From positions 769,814 to 833,813 of the forward strand of contig CANNFA010000001.1 of the NCBI GenBank assembly GCA_947503765.1: 64,000 bases of DNA, written 5' to 3'. The stretch comes from an uncultured Paracoccaceae bacterium (GTDB lineage: Bacteria; Pseudomonadota; Alphaproteobacteria; Rhodobacterales; Rhodobacteraceae). The position numbers and the translations under genes are program-made. The notes under the pieces are model-generated. The model ran no database searches, had not been told where the DNA came from, and saw only the letters and a program-made list of their open reading frames with translations. Below are positions 49,503 through 58,877 of this stretch, piece after piece; the stretch's first letter is position 1, and each line of letters begins with the position of its first letter.

Positions 49503-49748
49503 ATGCAATTATTCTGCCAGTTCGAGACCTCCGATTTCGACGCCTGGAAGCGCGACTTCGACAATGCCGTGGAGGACCGCGCGCAGGCCGGCCTGACGCT
49601 GCTGCAGCTCTGGCGCGAGGCGGATGGCGGTGCCGGCCGTCCCTTTGCCCTGTTCGAGGTGAACGACAAGGCCAAGGCCCGCGCCTGGCTGGACAAGGAA
49701 CGAGGGCTGGGCGCGGATATCGCGGCCCACTTCCTGCGCACCGCATGA
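49503..49748 (+). CDS. small conserved protein between sucB and lpdA, 81 aa
   Basis: An 81-residue soluble protein, MQLFCQFETSDFDAWKRDFD, with RPFALFEVNDKAKARAWLDK. The length and pattern suggest a single ferredoxin-like (ABM or dimeric alpha-beta barrel) fold, but I cannot name a family. No strong ribosome site is seen. It lies in the suc operon, between sucB and a repeat-rich spacer. Confidence 0.6.
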   Translation: MQLFCQFETSDFDAWKRDFDNAVEDRAQAGLTLLQLWREADGGAGRPFALFEVNDKAKARAWLDKERGLGADIAAHFLRTA

Positions 49749-49810
49749 CCTACGGCCGCACGATCCCCGCATGGCATGCCGCGCGCCCGGCGCTCGCACC
49801 GGTGTCTTCC

Positions 49811-50140
49811 GGCAGGCCGCGAGGTCCCGGGTCGGGCCCGGGACGTGTGCCGCGCATCACGGCCGAAGGCACCGACCTTGCCCTTGCCGGTCCCGCAACA
49901 CCTTTGTCCCCGCCGGCAGTGCAAGGCACGCCGCGCGCCGGGGCCTCGCCGCAAGCTGCGAGGTCCCGGGTCAGGCCCGGGACGGGCACCGCTCGTTTCC
50001 GCCGAGCGCACTTTCCTTGCCCCGGCCGGACCCGCGACACCTTTGTCCGCGCCGGCCCCGCAAGGCACGCCGTGCCCAGGCCCCCGCGCCGGGGCCTCGC
50101 TGCTGGCTGCGAGGTCGCGGGTCAGGCCCGGGACGGGGTA
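49811..50140. repeat. direct repeats with palindromic core, about 140-150 bp period
   Basis: The core GAGGTCCCGGGTCAGGCCCG recurs three times, at 49821-49844 (one change), 49960-49983 and 50111-50134 (one change), spaced 139 and 151 bp. Between cores the text also repeats: acctttgtcc at about 49900 and 50039, and gcaaggcacgcc at about 49921 and 50070. The core is palindromic (CCCGGGTCnGGCCCGGG). No coding frame is supported in this 397-bp gap. Confidence 0.8.
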
Positions 50141-50145
50141 AACGC

Positions 50146-50556
50146 ATGACCCAGGAACTGACCGTCCTTACCCTCGCCGGGCTGCTCCAGGTGGTGCAGT
50201 ACGTCCTGATGGCGGTGCCCGCCAATATCGAGCTTGGGCCGGGCAAGACCCTGTCACCGCGCGATCCCTACCACATGAAAAAGCCGCTGATGGATCAGGT
50301 CAGCCCGACCACCGGGCGCCTCTACCGCGCGCTGAACAACCATTTCGAGGGGCTGATCCTGTTCACCGTCGCGGTGGTCGTCATCACCCTGTCCGACCAG
50401 TCGACCGGCGTCACCGTCACCTGCGCCTGGGTCTATCTTGCCGCCCGCATCGCCTATGTTCCCGCCTACGCGCTCGGCCTCGTGCCGTGGCGGTCGGTGA
50501 TCTGGGCGGTGGGATTCGCGGCCACCGTGTTGATGCTGCTCGCGGGGCTGGTATGA
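50146..50556 (+). CDS. MAPEG family membrane protein
   Basis: A 136-residue protein with four membrane helices; TLAGLLQVVQYVLMAVPANI opens it and YLAARIAYVPAYALGLVPWRS is the usual MAPEG signature (RxxYxxxY near the third helix). The bacterial family is linked by homology to glutathione-dependent membrane enzymes, but activity here is unknown. ATG 50146 is the first start beyond the repeat array; the longer frame upstream runs through repeat DNA. Confidence 0.85.
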   Translation: MTQELTVLTLAGLLQVVQYVLMAVPANIELGPGKTLSPRDPYHMKKPLMDQVSPTTGRLYRALNNHFEGLILFTVAVVVITLSDQSTGVTVTCAWVYLAARIAYVPAYALGLVPWRSVIWAVGFAATVLMLLAGLV

Positions 50557-50598
50557 CCTGTCCGGGCGCAGCGCCTGACCTTCCCGAAAGGAGATTCC

Positions 50599-51987
50599 AT
50601 GTCCAGCTATGATGTCATCGTGATCGGCTCCGGCCCCGGCGGCTATGTCTGCGCCATCCGGTGTGCGCAACTCGGCCTCAAGACCGCCTGTGTCGAGGGA
50701 CGCGAGACTTTGGGCGGCACCTGCCTGAACGTCGGCTGCATCCCGTCCAAGGCCCTGCTGCATGCCAGCCACCAGCTGCACGAGGCAGAAGAGAATTTCG
50801 CGAAGATGGGCCTCAAGGGCAAGGCGCCCTCGGTCGACTGGAAGGCCATGCTGGCCTACAAGGACGAGACGATCGCCCAGAACACCAAGGGCATCGAATT
50901 CCTGTTCAAGAAGAACAAGATCGACTGGATCAAGGGCTGGGCCACCATCCCCGAGGCGGGGCGCGTCAAGGTCGGGGATGACGTGCACGAGGCGAAGAAC
51001 ATCGTGATCGCCTCCGGGTCCGAGGCCTCGTCGATCCCCGGCGTGGAAATCGACGAGAAGGTCGTCGTCACCTCCACCGGCGCGCTGGAGCTTGGCAAGA
51101 TCCCCAAGAAGATGGTGGTGATCGGCGCCGGCGTCATCGGGCTTGAACTCGGCTCGGTCTACAACCGGCTGGGCTCGGAGGTGACGGTGGTCGAATATCT
51201 CGACACGATCACGCCGGGCATGGACGGCGACACCGCCAAGGCGTTCCAGCGGCTGCTGAAGAAGCAGGGGCTGAAATTCGTGCTGGGCGCGGCGGTGCAG
51301 GGGGTCGAGGCGACCAAGACCAAGGCCAAGGTGACCTACAAGCTGAAAAAGGACGACAGCGAGGCGGTGCTGGACGCCGATACTGTGCTGGTCGCCACCG
51401 GGCGCCGCGCGTTCACGGACGGGCTGGGGCTCGATGCGCTGGGGGTCAAGACGACCGACCGGGGGGTGATCGAGACCGATCGGAACTATGCCACCGGGGC
51501 CAAGGGCATCTTCGCCATCGGCGATTGCATCACCGGCCCGATGCTGGCCCACAAGGCCGAGGATGAGGGCATGGCAGTGGCCGAGATCATCGCCGGCCAG
51601 GCGGGGCATGTGAATTACGGCGTGATCCCCTCGGTGGTCTACACCTGGCCCGAAGTCGCGGCCGTGGGCGAGACCGAAGAAGCGCTGAAAGAGGCCGGGC
51701 GCGCCTACAAGACCGGCAAGTTCTCGTTCATGGGCAACGGCCGGGCCAAGGCGAATTTCGCCGCCGACGGCTTTGTGAAAATCCTTGCCGACAAGGAAAC
51801 CGATCGCATCCTGGGGGCACATATCATCGGCCCCGCGGCGGGCGATCTGATCCACGAAGTCTGCGTGGCGATGGAATTCGGCGCCGCGGCCGAGGATCTG
51901 GCGCGCACCTGCCACGCGCACCCGACCTATTCCGAAGCGGTGCGCGAGGCCGCGCTTGCCTGCGGCGACGGCGCGATTCACGCCTGA
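50599..51987 (+). CDS. lpdA: dihydrolipoyl dehydrogenase
   Basis: FAD-dependent E3 component reoxidising lipoamide in the OGDH complex encoded beside it. The 462 residues have FAD-binding [17 protein letters not shown] (residues 10-26), the redox disulfide [19 protein letters not shown]-binding [12 protein letters not shown], and the His-Glu catalytic pair in [14 protein letters not shown]. Start ATG 50599 after AAAGGAG. Probably the last gene of the suc operon; a hairpin follows. Confidence 0.97.
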   Translation: MSSYDVIVIGSGPGGYVCAIRCAQLGLKTACVEGRETLGGTCLNVGCIPSKALLHASHQLHEAEENFAKMGLKGKAPSVDWKAMLAYKDETIAQNTKGIEFLFKKNKIDWIKGWATIPEAGRVKVGDDVHEAKNIVIASGSEASSIPGVEIDEKVVVTSTGALELGKIPKKMVVIGAGVIGLELGSVYNRLGSEVTVVEYLDTITPGMDGDTAKAFQRLLKKQGLKFVLGAAVQGVEATKTKAKVTYKLKKDDSEAVLDADTVLVATGRRAFTDGLGLDALGVKTTDRGVIETDRNYATGAKGIFAIGDCITGPMLAHKAEDEGMAVAEIIAGQAGHVNYGVIPSVVYTWPEVAAVGETEEALKEAGRAYKTGKFSFMGNGRAKANFAADGFVKILADKETDRILGAHIIGPAAGDLIHEVCVAMEFGAAAEDLARTCHAHPTYSEAVREAALACGDGAIHA

Positions 51988-51990
51988 ACA

Positions 51991-52016
51991 CCCCGCAAGA
52001 GACTGCCCTTGCGGGG
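51991..52016 (+). terminator. terminator-like hairpin behind lpdA
   Basis: Perfect nine-base stem CCCCGCAAG / CTTGCGGGG with an eight-base loop, four bases after the stop of lpdA. There is no strict T-run, but this is the natural end of the suc operon. Confidence 0.6.
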
Positions 52017-52083
52017 CCTCATCTTGCGAAAAATACCTCGGGGGGCCGCCAATGGCGGCGGGGGCAGCGCCCCCTCCCCAGCC
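52017..52083 (-). repeat. intergenic GC-rich repeat, copy 3 (inverted)
   Basis: On the minus strand this reads ggggagggggcgctgccccc, gccgccattggcggc, cccccgaggtatttttcgca, agatgagg. The order GGGG-CTGCCCCC, GC hairpin, CCCCCGAGGTATTT, AAGATGA equals the copies near 29.8 and 37.9 kb. Confidence 0.75.
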
Positions 52084-52093
52084 CGCCACCCGT

Positions 52094-52744
52094 TCAGGTC
52101 GCCAGCATCCGCAGCCCCTGGGTCACGTCGATGCGGACCGACAGGCGCAGCCCCGGCTCGTCCCCGGCGCGCAGGGCCGCCACGATCAGCTTGTGCTGGT
52201 GTGGCACCTCGGTGCGCTGAAGCCGCCCGTAAAGCTTGCGCATGGTCGGCCCCAGTTGCAGCCACACCGTTTCCGCCATGGCCAGCATCGCCGGCGCCTG
52301 GGCGCGCAGATAGAGCGTGCGGTGGAATTCCAGGTTGGTGCGGATATAGGCGACCGCGTCATGCTTGGCGACGGCTTCGGCGATCAGCCCGTTGATCGTC
52401 TGCAACCGCTCGATCAACGCGAAATGCGCCCGCGGCAGGGCGCGGCTGGCCAGTTCCGTCTCCAGCAGGGCGCGCAGCGCCGCCAGTTCCTCGATCCGCT
52501 CGTTCGACAGCTCCGGTGTCGCCACCCGGCCCGACGACGACAGCGTCAGCGCGCCCTCGGCCACCAGCCGCCGCACCGCCTCGCGCGCCGGCGTCATCGA
52601 CACGCCGTATGCCTTGCCGATGCCGCGCAGGGTCAGCGCGGTGCCGGGGGCCAGCTCGCCATGCATGATCCGCGTCCGCAGGTGGCGGTAGACCTTGTCG
52701 TGGGCGGCCTGGACGGCCTCTCCGGGGCGGGGCTGGATCAGCAT
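52094..52744 (-). CDS. GntR family (FadR-type, FCD) transcriptional regulator
   Basis: A 216-residue regulator: an N-terminal winged HTH (YRHLRTRIMHGELAPGTALT, MTPAREAVRRLVAEGAL, residues about 18-70), followed by a helical FCD ligand domain (about residues 85-205) with metal-binding-type NLEFHRTLYLRA and PHQHKLIVAAL. It converges with lpdA. It could regulate the neighbouring TCA genes. R. sphaeroides has a GntR activator of TCA genes, AkgR, but I cannot show that this is its orthologue. Confidence 0.88.
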   Translation of the reverse strand: MLIQPRPGEAVQAAHDKVYRHLRTRIMHGELAPGTALTLRGIGKAYGVSMTPAREAVRRLVAEGALTLSSSGRVATPELSNERIEELAALRALLETELASRALPRAHFALIERLQTINGLIAEAVAKHDAVAYIRTNLEFHRTLYLRAQAPAMLAMAETVWLQLGPTMRKLYGRLQRTEVPHQHKLIVAALRAGDEPGLRLSVRIDVTQGLRMLAT

Positions 52745-52775
52745 GGCCGCTGCTTCCGCCGGGGGATCGGCCGGC

Positions 52776-53468
52776 TCATTCGTCGAACCGGAAACGGTGC
52801 AAGCGCGCGCCCTGCTGTTTCAGCCAGTGGCGCGGCGCCTGGTAGCCGGGGCAGATATCGGCGACCACGCGCCAGTAGGCGGGCGAATGGTTCATCTCGA
52901 CCAGATGCGCGACCTCATGCGCGGCGACATAGTCCAGCGCCTCGGGCGGCGCCATCGCCAGCCGCCAGGAGAAGTTCAGATTGCCCTCTGACGTGCACGA
53001 GCCCCAGCGCGAGCGGGTATCGCGCAGGGTGATCCGCCCCGGCGCGCGCCCGGCAAGGCGGCCATAGCGGGCCACGGCCTCCTCCAGCCGACGGCGCGCG
53101 TCCAGCTTCAGGAAGGCCCGCAGCCGCGGCGCCGCCATCGCGGGCGCATCCGGCACCACCAGCGCGCCGCCCTGCCACTCGGCCCGCCGCACCGCGCCGG
53201 CCACCACAGCAACCTCGGCGCCGAGATACATCAACGGCGCACCGATCCCGACCGCGACGGGGGTGTCCTGCCGTGCCAGGTGGCCGCGGATCCAGTCGCC
53301 CTTCTGTGCGGCAAAGGCCAGCGCCTCGCGCTCGCGCATGCCCTTCGGCATCGACAGCGTGACCCGCCCGTCCAGCGCCGACACCCGCAGCGACACCCGC
53401 CGCGCCCGCGCCGACCGGCGCAGGGTTATTTCCACCGGGGGGTTGCCGGGCAGCACCGCCTGTCCCAT
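52776..53468 (-). CDS. YgjP-like M48-family metallopeptidase (DUF45)
   Basis: A 230-residue protein of the SprT/YgjP-like family with the zinc motif HEVAHLVEMNHSPAYW (about residues 185-200) and the upstream signature DTRSRWGSCTSEGNLNFSWR. The N-terminal region (VEITLRRSARARRVSLRVS) is conserved in the family. Start ATG 53468 gives the usual MGQAVLPGNPP; an ATG ten codons upstream is possible. Role unknown. Confidence 0.87.
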   Translation of the reverse strand: MGQAVLPGNPPVEITLRRSARARRVSLRVSALDGRVTLSMPKGMREREALAFAAQKGDWIRGHLARQDTPVAVGIGAPLMYLGAEVAVVAGAVRRAEWQGGALVVPDAPAMAAPRLRAFLKLDARRRLEEAVARYGRLAGRAPGRITLRDTRSRWGSCTSEGNLNFSWRLAMAPPEALDYVAAHEVAHLVEMNHSPAYWRVVADICPGYQAPRHWLKQQGARLHRFRFDE

Positions 53469-53627
53469 ATCACCGTCTCGTCTTGCCTCGCCGTCCATGA
53501 TAGCGCGGCGGGGCATGGCCTGGCCATGCCGGAAATGTCGCGCTGAAAGGCTTTGACAGGGCCGGCAGGGTGTGGCACGGGACCGCAATTCACCAACACG
53601 CCGCATATTGCCGCAAAGAGGAAACGC

Positions 53628-53951
53628 ATGCCCAAGGAAGAATGGGGGACCAAGCGGGTCTGTCCGACGACCGGAAAACGGTTCTACGACCTGAACAAAA
53701 GCCCGATCGTCAGCCCTTACACGGGCGAGGTCGTGACGCTCGACACCGGATCCAAGTCGCGCACGCCGATTGCCGAGAAGGCGGAAAAGAAACGGGAAGC
53801 CGCCGTCGCCGACGACAAGGAGCCAGAGCTGGAAGACAGCGATTCGGCCGATGTCGAACTGGGCGACGACATCCTCGACGACGAGGATGACGACGACAAC
53901 GTCTCGCTCGACGACATCGCCGACGTCTCGTCGGACGACGACGAAAGCTGA
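53628..53951 (+). CDS. TIGR02300-type FYDLN acid protein
   Basis: A 107-residue protein starting MPKEEWGTKRVCPTTGKRFY, then DLNKSPIVSPYTG. This is the FYDLN_acid (TIGR02300) family of alphaproteobacteria: a short conserved head and a long, almost purely acidic tail (SDSADVELGDDILDDEDDDD), likely disordered. GAGGAAACGC precedes ATG 53628. Function unknown. Confidence 0.9.
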   Translation: MPKEEWGTKRVCPTTGKRFYDLNKSPIVSPYTGEVVTLDTGSKSRTPIAEKAEKKREAAVADDKEPELEDSDSADVELGDDILDDEDDDDNVSLDDIADVSSDDDES

Positions 53952-54026
53952 CACGTTTTTCCGCTTGAAAAGGCGGAGGCGACACCATAAGACCTGCGGG
54001 CGGGCTGGAAACGGCCCGCACCCTAT

Positions 54027-54102
<76 letters not shown>

Positions 54103-54864
54103 AATCCTGCCCACCATCTTCGGACATGCTTCGTTTTCCGTCAAAGGGTCGCCCCTTGAACGTCTGCGGAGCCGCCGTTGGTCTTTTGTCCAGCCCTTGC
54201 GTGACAATGCAAGGCCTGCCGATACGGAACATCGCGTTCAATTCAGGAAAGCCCGAATCTATCCGAGCGGCGCCTTTCATGCGCCCGCGGCAACCATGGG
54301 CAAGGGTTGCGCGAAATAAACCCGGATATTTGGATCATTGGTCGGAGTGGCGAGATTCGAACTCACGACCCCTGCCTCCCAGAATGCCGATCTCCAATCA
54401 AATTGTTGATATTTATCGAAAATAGACTTTACTTGACAAGGCATTCGCCACATCCAAAGCACTTTTCCAACTTGGCCTGGTTCAATGAATCAGGGAGAAC
54501 TATCTCCTCCGCCGACAACGGAGGAGGCATCGGGACTGCTGGCTTTCCGGATCAGGAAGACATCATGGGCATCGTGCCTTTCTTCGCGTGCCATGCTCGG
54601 CAATCTGCAGAGCATGCCGGACACGGTCCAGGCAAGCACTCGATCGCCCAGCCCCTAACTCTCCGCGCACCCGCATGACGCTATTTAACATCACCATCAC
54701 CGCGCCTGTTATGGCGGCGATGCTTTGCGCGAACAGCCGACGCAAGCGGAGCGTAGCGAGGTGGATGCGAATGCCGCGCGCAGAGCAGTGGTGGTAGATG
54801 CCGCGCAGTTCTGAGGGTCCCCAGTGTTCTGGCTCGGCACGCCCGTTTGCGGCGACACCATCGC
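54103..54864. other. 762-bp gap holding the island junction
   Basis: No supported gene. 54103-54338 looks like backbone spacer. 54339-54381 is the tRNA-Pro half described separately. 54382-54500 is AT-rich, clearly unlike both sides. A CTCCTCCG/CGGAGGAG hairpin stands at 54504-54526. 54560-54864 is GC-rich and may be a remnant of a gene, but neither strand gives a recognisable protein. Confidence 0.5.
54339..54381 (-). repeat. 3' half of tRNA-Pro(TGG): integration attachment-site remnant
   Basis: On the minus strand this reads TGGGA, GGCAG, GGGTC, GTGAG-TTCGAAT-CTCGC, CACTCCG, A, CCA. That is the anticodon, 3' anticodon stem, variable loop, full T arm, 3' acceptor strand, discriminator and CCA of a tRNA-Pro. 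Immediately upstream (54382 on) there is no 5' half. A clean break in the anticodon loop is the pattern left when a tyrosine-recombinase element integrates into a tRNA gene. Confidence 0.8.
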
Positions 54865-55932
54865 CTAACAACTTCCCCGCAGCTTCAGTTGCAGCGGCAG
54901 GCAGATCGTCGTTTCCGCAGGCGTCTTGCCGGTCAGCCGCGCTGCGAGCATTTCCCCGGCGCGGCGACCGATCTCGTCGGGGTCGGGCGTGACAGTGGTC
55001 AGACCAGGGTCTAGTTCGCGCATCAGGTCGTTGTCGCCGAAGCCCGCCAGAGCCAGATCCTGCGGAACCCGGAGCCCGCGGGCGCGTGCCTCCATCAGCG
55101 CGCCGCAGGCCAGAAGGTCGTTCGCGCAGAACACGGCGTCGACCCGGTCCCCGCGATCGAGCAACTGCGCCAGGGCGGTGCGCCCATCGTCCATGACGCG
55201 GACAGTTTCGAGTTGCACGCTCGTCACGGGCCGCATGCCGCGCGCCCTGCATTCGGCTTCGAATGCCTCCTTGCGGATGCGGCCACGGCCCGTCACCCTG
55301 CCGATGATCGCGGGCGAGGTATAGCCCCTTTCGGCAAACAGGCGGGCCACGGCGCGCGCGCCGTCGGTATTGGATATGCCGACCAGCATGTCGATCGGGG
55401 TTTGGGCATGAGCCCAGCTTTCAACCACCGGGATTGCGAGACGCCGGAACATCGATCGGTTCAGCTCCTGCTCCAGCACGCCGGTGATGAAGGCCGCCGC
55501 CGGGCGCATTTGATGCAAGGTGCGCATGAGCTGGATCTCGCGCGTGAAAGAGTAGGAGGTGCGCGCGAACACCACCTCGTAGCCGGCTTTCTCGATGATC
55601 GAGGAAAAGGCGTCGGCCGCTTGCAAGTATTGCGGACTGACTGTGGAGGACACGAAGACCGTGACGATGTTCGACTTGCCCGACCGGAGCGCACTGGCAT
55701 GGGGGTTGAGCGTGAAGCCGGTGGCGCGCACCGCCTCTTCGATACGGGCGCGGGCCTTCTCGGACACCATGCCCGGCTTGCGCAGGGCACGCGACACGGT
55801 GATCGCGGACACGCCGGCCCGGCGAGCGACCTCTTCTATCCGGACCTTGCCGGAGGTCGCCGGCGCTGCCTCGGTCGAGGGGATGCATTCGACCGGATCC
55901 AGCGCCTCGACCGGTATCGTGGATTGCTGCAT
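54865..55932 (-). CDS. LacI family transcriptional regulator
   Basis: A 355-residue regulator with the LacI HTH (about residues 28-80: VRIEEVARRAGVSAITVSRA, hinge NPHASALRSGKSN) and a periplasmic-binding-type effector domain (IVTVFVSSTVS through FGDNDLMRELDPGLTTVTPD). It has a ~25-residue N-terminal extension. It is the last gene behind the ABC transporter operon (76 bp gap). Two palindromic LacI-type operators lie in this island at 60236 and 62509 and are its likely targets. Confidence 0.92.
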   Translation of the reverse strand: MQQSTIPVEALDPVECIPSTEAAPATSGKVRIEEVARRAGVSAITVSRALRKPGMVSEKARARIEEAVRATGFTLNPHASALRSGKSNIVTVFVSSTVSPQYLQAADAFSSIIEKAGYEVVFARTSYSFTREIQLMRTLHQMRPAAAFITGVLEQELNRSMFRRLAIPVVESWAHAQTPIDMLVGISNTDGARAVARLFAERGYTSPAIIGRVTGRGRIRKEAFEAECRARGMRPVTSVQLETVRVMDDGRTALAQLLDRGDRVDAVFCANDLLACGALMEARARGLRVPQDLALAGFGDNDLMRELDPGLTTVTPDPDEIGRRAGEMLAARLTGKTPAETTICLPLQLKLRGSC

Positions 55933-56008
55933 CCGCCTGTCCCCGTTGGCCGCGCCAGGATAGGGCCGCCCGGCCCCCGATGAAAGGGCCGGACGGGTTT
56001 CGGTGCGC

Positions 56009-56797
56009 CTAGAGCGCCGGCAGCGGTCCGCGATCGGTGCCGAACCACTTTTTCTGAAGCGCCGGCAGCTCGCCGTTCATGACGTTGGAGAACACGAAGG
56101 TGTTCACCCATTGCAGCAGGTTGTGCTCTCCCATCGGCACGCCGATATGCGCCGGCGACTGGCGCATGATCACGACCGGCGCCATCTCGATCCCGGGGCG
56201 ATCCTTCAGCAGATTGGCGATGACCGCGCTGTTTTCCGAGAACAGGTCGGCCTGGCCCGCGATATAGGCGGACATCGCCGCCGGCACATCCTCGTAGCGC
56301 GAGATCGTGGTATCCTCGGGCGCGTTGTCGGTCAGCCACAGATCAAGCGTGGTGCCGCGCGCCACGGCGACAGTGTGCCCCGACAGGATCGCCGGATCAT
56401 CGGATTGCCCGATCTCGGACGAGCCGTAGACGCCCAGGTCGACCACCGTGTAGGGCTGCGAGAACATCACCTGCTGCGCACGCTCGGAATTCGCGCCCAT
56501 CGCCGCGATGATGATGTCGACCTGGTCCGACAGAAGGTTCGGAATGCGGTTCGTGCCGGTCACCTGCACGATCTCGAGGTCGACCGAGAGTTCATCGGCC
56601 AGCAGCTCTGCCACCTCGACATCGAGGCCGGTCGGATTGCCTTCGGCGTCGTTGTATCCCCATGGGGGCACATCCAGCAGTATGCCGATTCGGATGGTTC
56701 CGCTGTTCATGATGTCCTGCAGCTTGTCGGCTTCGGCTGCGGCTGGCGTCAATGCTGCCGCCATCGCAACCGCTGCGATCAAGTTTCTGATACCCAT
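56009..56797 (-). CDS. amino acid ABC transporter, substrate-binding protein
   Basis: A 262-residue SBP_bac_3 protein with a signal peptide (MGIRNLIAAVAMAAALTPAA) and the typical opening IRIGILLDVPPWGYNDAEGN, then DVEVAELLADELSVDLEIV. ATG 56797 is chosen over 56803 because GGGAG lies six bases upstream. Part of the transporter operon; the substrate is probably a polar amino acid or derivative, judged from family and neighbours only. Confidence 0.88.
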   Translation of the reverse strand: MGIRNLIAAVAMAAALTPAAAEADKLQDIMNSGTIRIGILLDVPPWGYNDAEGNPTGLDVEVAELLADELSVDLEIVQVTGTNRIPNLLSDQVDIIIAAMGANSERAQQVMFSQPYTVVDLGVYGSSEIGQSDDPAILSGHTVAVARGTTLDLWLTDNAPEDTTISRYEDVPAAMSAYIAGQADLFSENSAVIANLLKDRPGIEMAPVVIMRQSPAHIGVPMGEHNLLQWVNTFVFSNVMNGELPALQKKWFGTDRGPLPAL

Positions 56798-56825
56798 TGT
56801 CATCTCCCTGTGTGAACGTCTGGTT

Positions 56826-57557
56826 TCAGGTGCGCGACGAGCTGATGAAGGCTTGCAGCTCGGGCGTTTGCGGATCGCCGAGCATCTGGTCGGGATGACC
56901 CTGCTCCCAGATCCGGCCATGGTGCATGAACACGACCTTGTTCGCGACATTGCGCGCAAAGTTCATCTCATGCGTGACGAGGATCATGGTCATTCCCTGG
57001 CGAGCCATGTCCTCCATCACCTTCAGCACCTCGCCCACCAGTTCGGGGTCGAGCGCGGAAGTCACTTCGTCGAAAAGCATCAGCTCGGGCTTCATCGCAA
57101 GACAGCGCGCGATGGCGACGCGCTGCTGCTGGCCGCCCGAAAGCTGTTCGGGCCATGCCTCGATCTTGTCGAGCAAGCCAACCGTGGTCAGCGAGTCCTC
57201 GGCCAGCTTGCGCGCCTGCGGCTTCTTGATCTTGCCGGTCAGGATCGGGGCCAATGTGACGTTCTTCAGAACGTTCATGTGCGGGAAAAGATTGAACTGC
57301 TGAAACACGATCCCGACGCGCTGGCGGTATTCTTTCAGCCCGGCCATCTTCGCGCTGACATCGCGCCCGCCCACGGTGATCGACCCGCCCTGGATATCCT
57401 CCAGCCCGTTGATGCAGCGCAGCAGCGTCGACTTGCCCGACCCAGACCGGCCGATGATCGCGACGATATCCCCCTGCTCGACGGTGAGCGAAACATCCTT
57501 GATCACCTCGAGCTTGCCGAAGGTTTTGCGAAGGTTCTTGATCTCAACGAGCGCCAT
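56826..57557 (-). CDS. amino acid ABC transporter, ATP-binding protein
   Basis: A 243-residue ATPase of the polar amino acid (GlnQ/HisP) group with Walker A GRSGSGKST, Q-loop VFQQFNLFPHM, signature [15 protein letters not shown], Walker B LMLFDEVTSALDPE and H-loop VTHEM. The Walker B sequence is followed by Glu-Val rather than the more common Glu-Pro; the catalytic Glu is intact. It overlaps the upstream permease gene by 14 bases. Confidence 0.92.
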   Translation of the reverse strand: MALVEIKNLRKTFGKLEVIKDVSLTVEQGDIVAIIGRSGSGKSTLLRCINGLEDIQGGSITVGGRDVSAKMAGLKEYRQRVGIVFQQFNLFPHMNVLKNVTLAPILTGKIKKPQARKLAEDSLTTVGLLDKIEAWPEQLSGGQQQRVAIARCLAMKPELMLFDEVTSALDPELVGEVLKVMEDMARQGMTMILVTHEMNFARNVANKVVFMHHGRIWEQGHPDQMLGDPQTPELQAFISSSRT

Positions 57558-58194
57558 TCAGCCTGGCCTCCAGTCTGCGGGACAGTTGCGTGAGCGGAAA
57601 ACAGACGACGAAATAAATCGCCGCGATGATCGAATAGACCAGTAGCGGCTGCAGCGTTGCGGCTGCCGAAAGCTGTCCGGCGCGCGTCAGTTCGATGAAA
57701 CCGACGATCGCCGCCAGCGACGTCCCCTTGATGAGCTGGACGAGAAACCCGACGCTGGCCGGAAGCGCGATCTTCAAGGCCTGCGGCGCGATCACATGTC
57801 GGAACTGCTGCCAGGCGCCCAGGCCCAGGCAGGCGGCCGCCTCCCATTGGGTCCGTTTCACCGCCTCGATGCCGCCGCGCCAGATCTCCCCTAGGAACAC
57901 CGCTGTATAAAGCGTGAAAGCCGCAGTCACGGCCAGAAGCGGCGGCAGGCGAATACCCAGGAAGGTCGGCAGAGCAAAGTAGATGAACATCAGCAATGCC
58001 AGAAGCGGCACGCCCTGAATCACCTGCAGGAACGCCGCCGACAGCCACCGCAGGGGAGCGAAACGCGACACTCGCAACATGGCGAAGCCGAGAGCCAGCG
58101 GCGCACCGATAATCAGCGCCAGAACAACCAGCAGAATCGTGTATTGAAACGCCGTGGCGAAGGCCAGCAAGTCGATGGTTCCGAACGTTCTCAT
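57544..58194 (-). CDS. amino acid ABC transporter, permease
   Basis: A 216-residue HisM/GlnP-type permease with about five membrane helices. Its EAA loop is WEAAACLGLGAWQQFRHVIA (about residues 122-141). It starts 10 bases after the previous permease and overlaps the ATPase gene, so it is part of one operon. Confidence 0.88.
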   Translation of the reverse strand: MRTFGTIDLLAFATAFQYTILLVVLALIIGAPLALGFAMLRVSRFAPLRWLSAAFLQVIQGVPLLALLMFIYFALPTFLGIRLPPLLAVTAAFTLYTAVFLGEIWRGGIEAVKRTQWEAAACLGLGAWQQFRHVIAPQALKIALPASVGFLVQLIKGTSLAAIVGFIELTRAGQLSAAATLQPLLVYSIIAAIYFVVCFPLTQLSRRLEARLNGAR

Positions 58195-58204
58195 GCGCGC
58201 GCCC

Positions 58205-58867
58205 TCACCGTGCCACCGGCCAGCGGAAGGCCAGTCTGCCGATTGCGAAGAACAGAAGCCGGAACGCGATCACCATCAGCACGTAGATCCCCGAGATCAA
58301 CGCGTAGACCTCGAAACTGCGGAAGGTGCGGCTGTCGACCACGGCGGCGGTGTGGAACAGCTCCTCGGCCGAGATGAACGACGCGATCGAGGTGCCCAGC
58401 AGCAGCAGGATGAACTGACTGGTCAGCGACGGATAGATATTGCGCATCGCCGGCATCAGCACGACATGCGCGAAGACCTGCCAGCCGGCGAGGCCGAGGC
58501 AATGACCAGCCTCGACCTGCGCCTTGGGAATGGAATCCAGCCCGGAGCGGATGATCTCGGTCACGAAGGCCCCGAAATACAACGTCAGCGCCACCGCCGC
58601 CGCCTCGAAGGGCGGAAAGCGCAGGCCGATCCGCGGCAGCACGAAGAAGATGATGAAAATCTGCAGCACCGGCGGCGTGTTGCGGATGATCTCGATATAG
58701 CTGCGGATCAGCAGATTGGCCGCACGGTTGCCCCGCCCCAGGACCAACGCACAAACGAGACCCAGCGCCAGCCCCGCCAGCCCCGCGATCAGGGCCAGCT
58801 CCAGGGTGGTCAGGATGCCCTCGATGAAGGCGTCCTCGTAGCGCCAGAGCGGGCGGAAATTCAGCAT
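58205..58867 (-). CDS. amino acid ABC transporter, permease
   Basis: A 220-residue permease of the same family, with an EAA-type loop VEAGHCLGLAGWQVFAHVVL (about residues 137-156) and the helix IEIIRNTPPVLQIFIIFFVL. It starts 10 bases after the PLP enzyme gene, which places it second in the operon. Partner of the next gene. Confidence 0.88.
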   Translation of the reverse strand: MLNFRPLWRYEDAFIEGILTTLELALIAGLAGLALGLVCALVLGRGNRAANLLIRSYIEIIRNTPPVLQIFIIFFVLPRIGLRFPPFEAAAVALTLYFGAFVTEIIRSGLDSIPKAQVEAGHCLGLAGWQVFAHVVLMPAMRNIYPSLTSQFILLLLGTSIASFISAEELFHTAAVVDSRTFRSFEVYALISGIYVLMVIAFRLLFFAIGRLAFRWPVAR

Positions 58868-58877
58868 CGTCGCGCCC

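Noticed and set aside
54307..54678. Plus-strand ORF containing the stretch GEIRTHDPCLP
   Set aside because: This stretch is the well-known artefact of translating the antisense of a tRNA-Pro 3' half; the frame is not a gene. It supports the tRNA fragment call instead.
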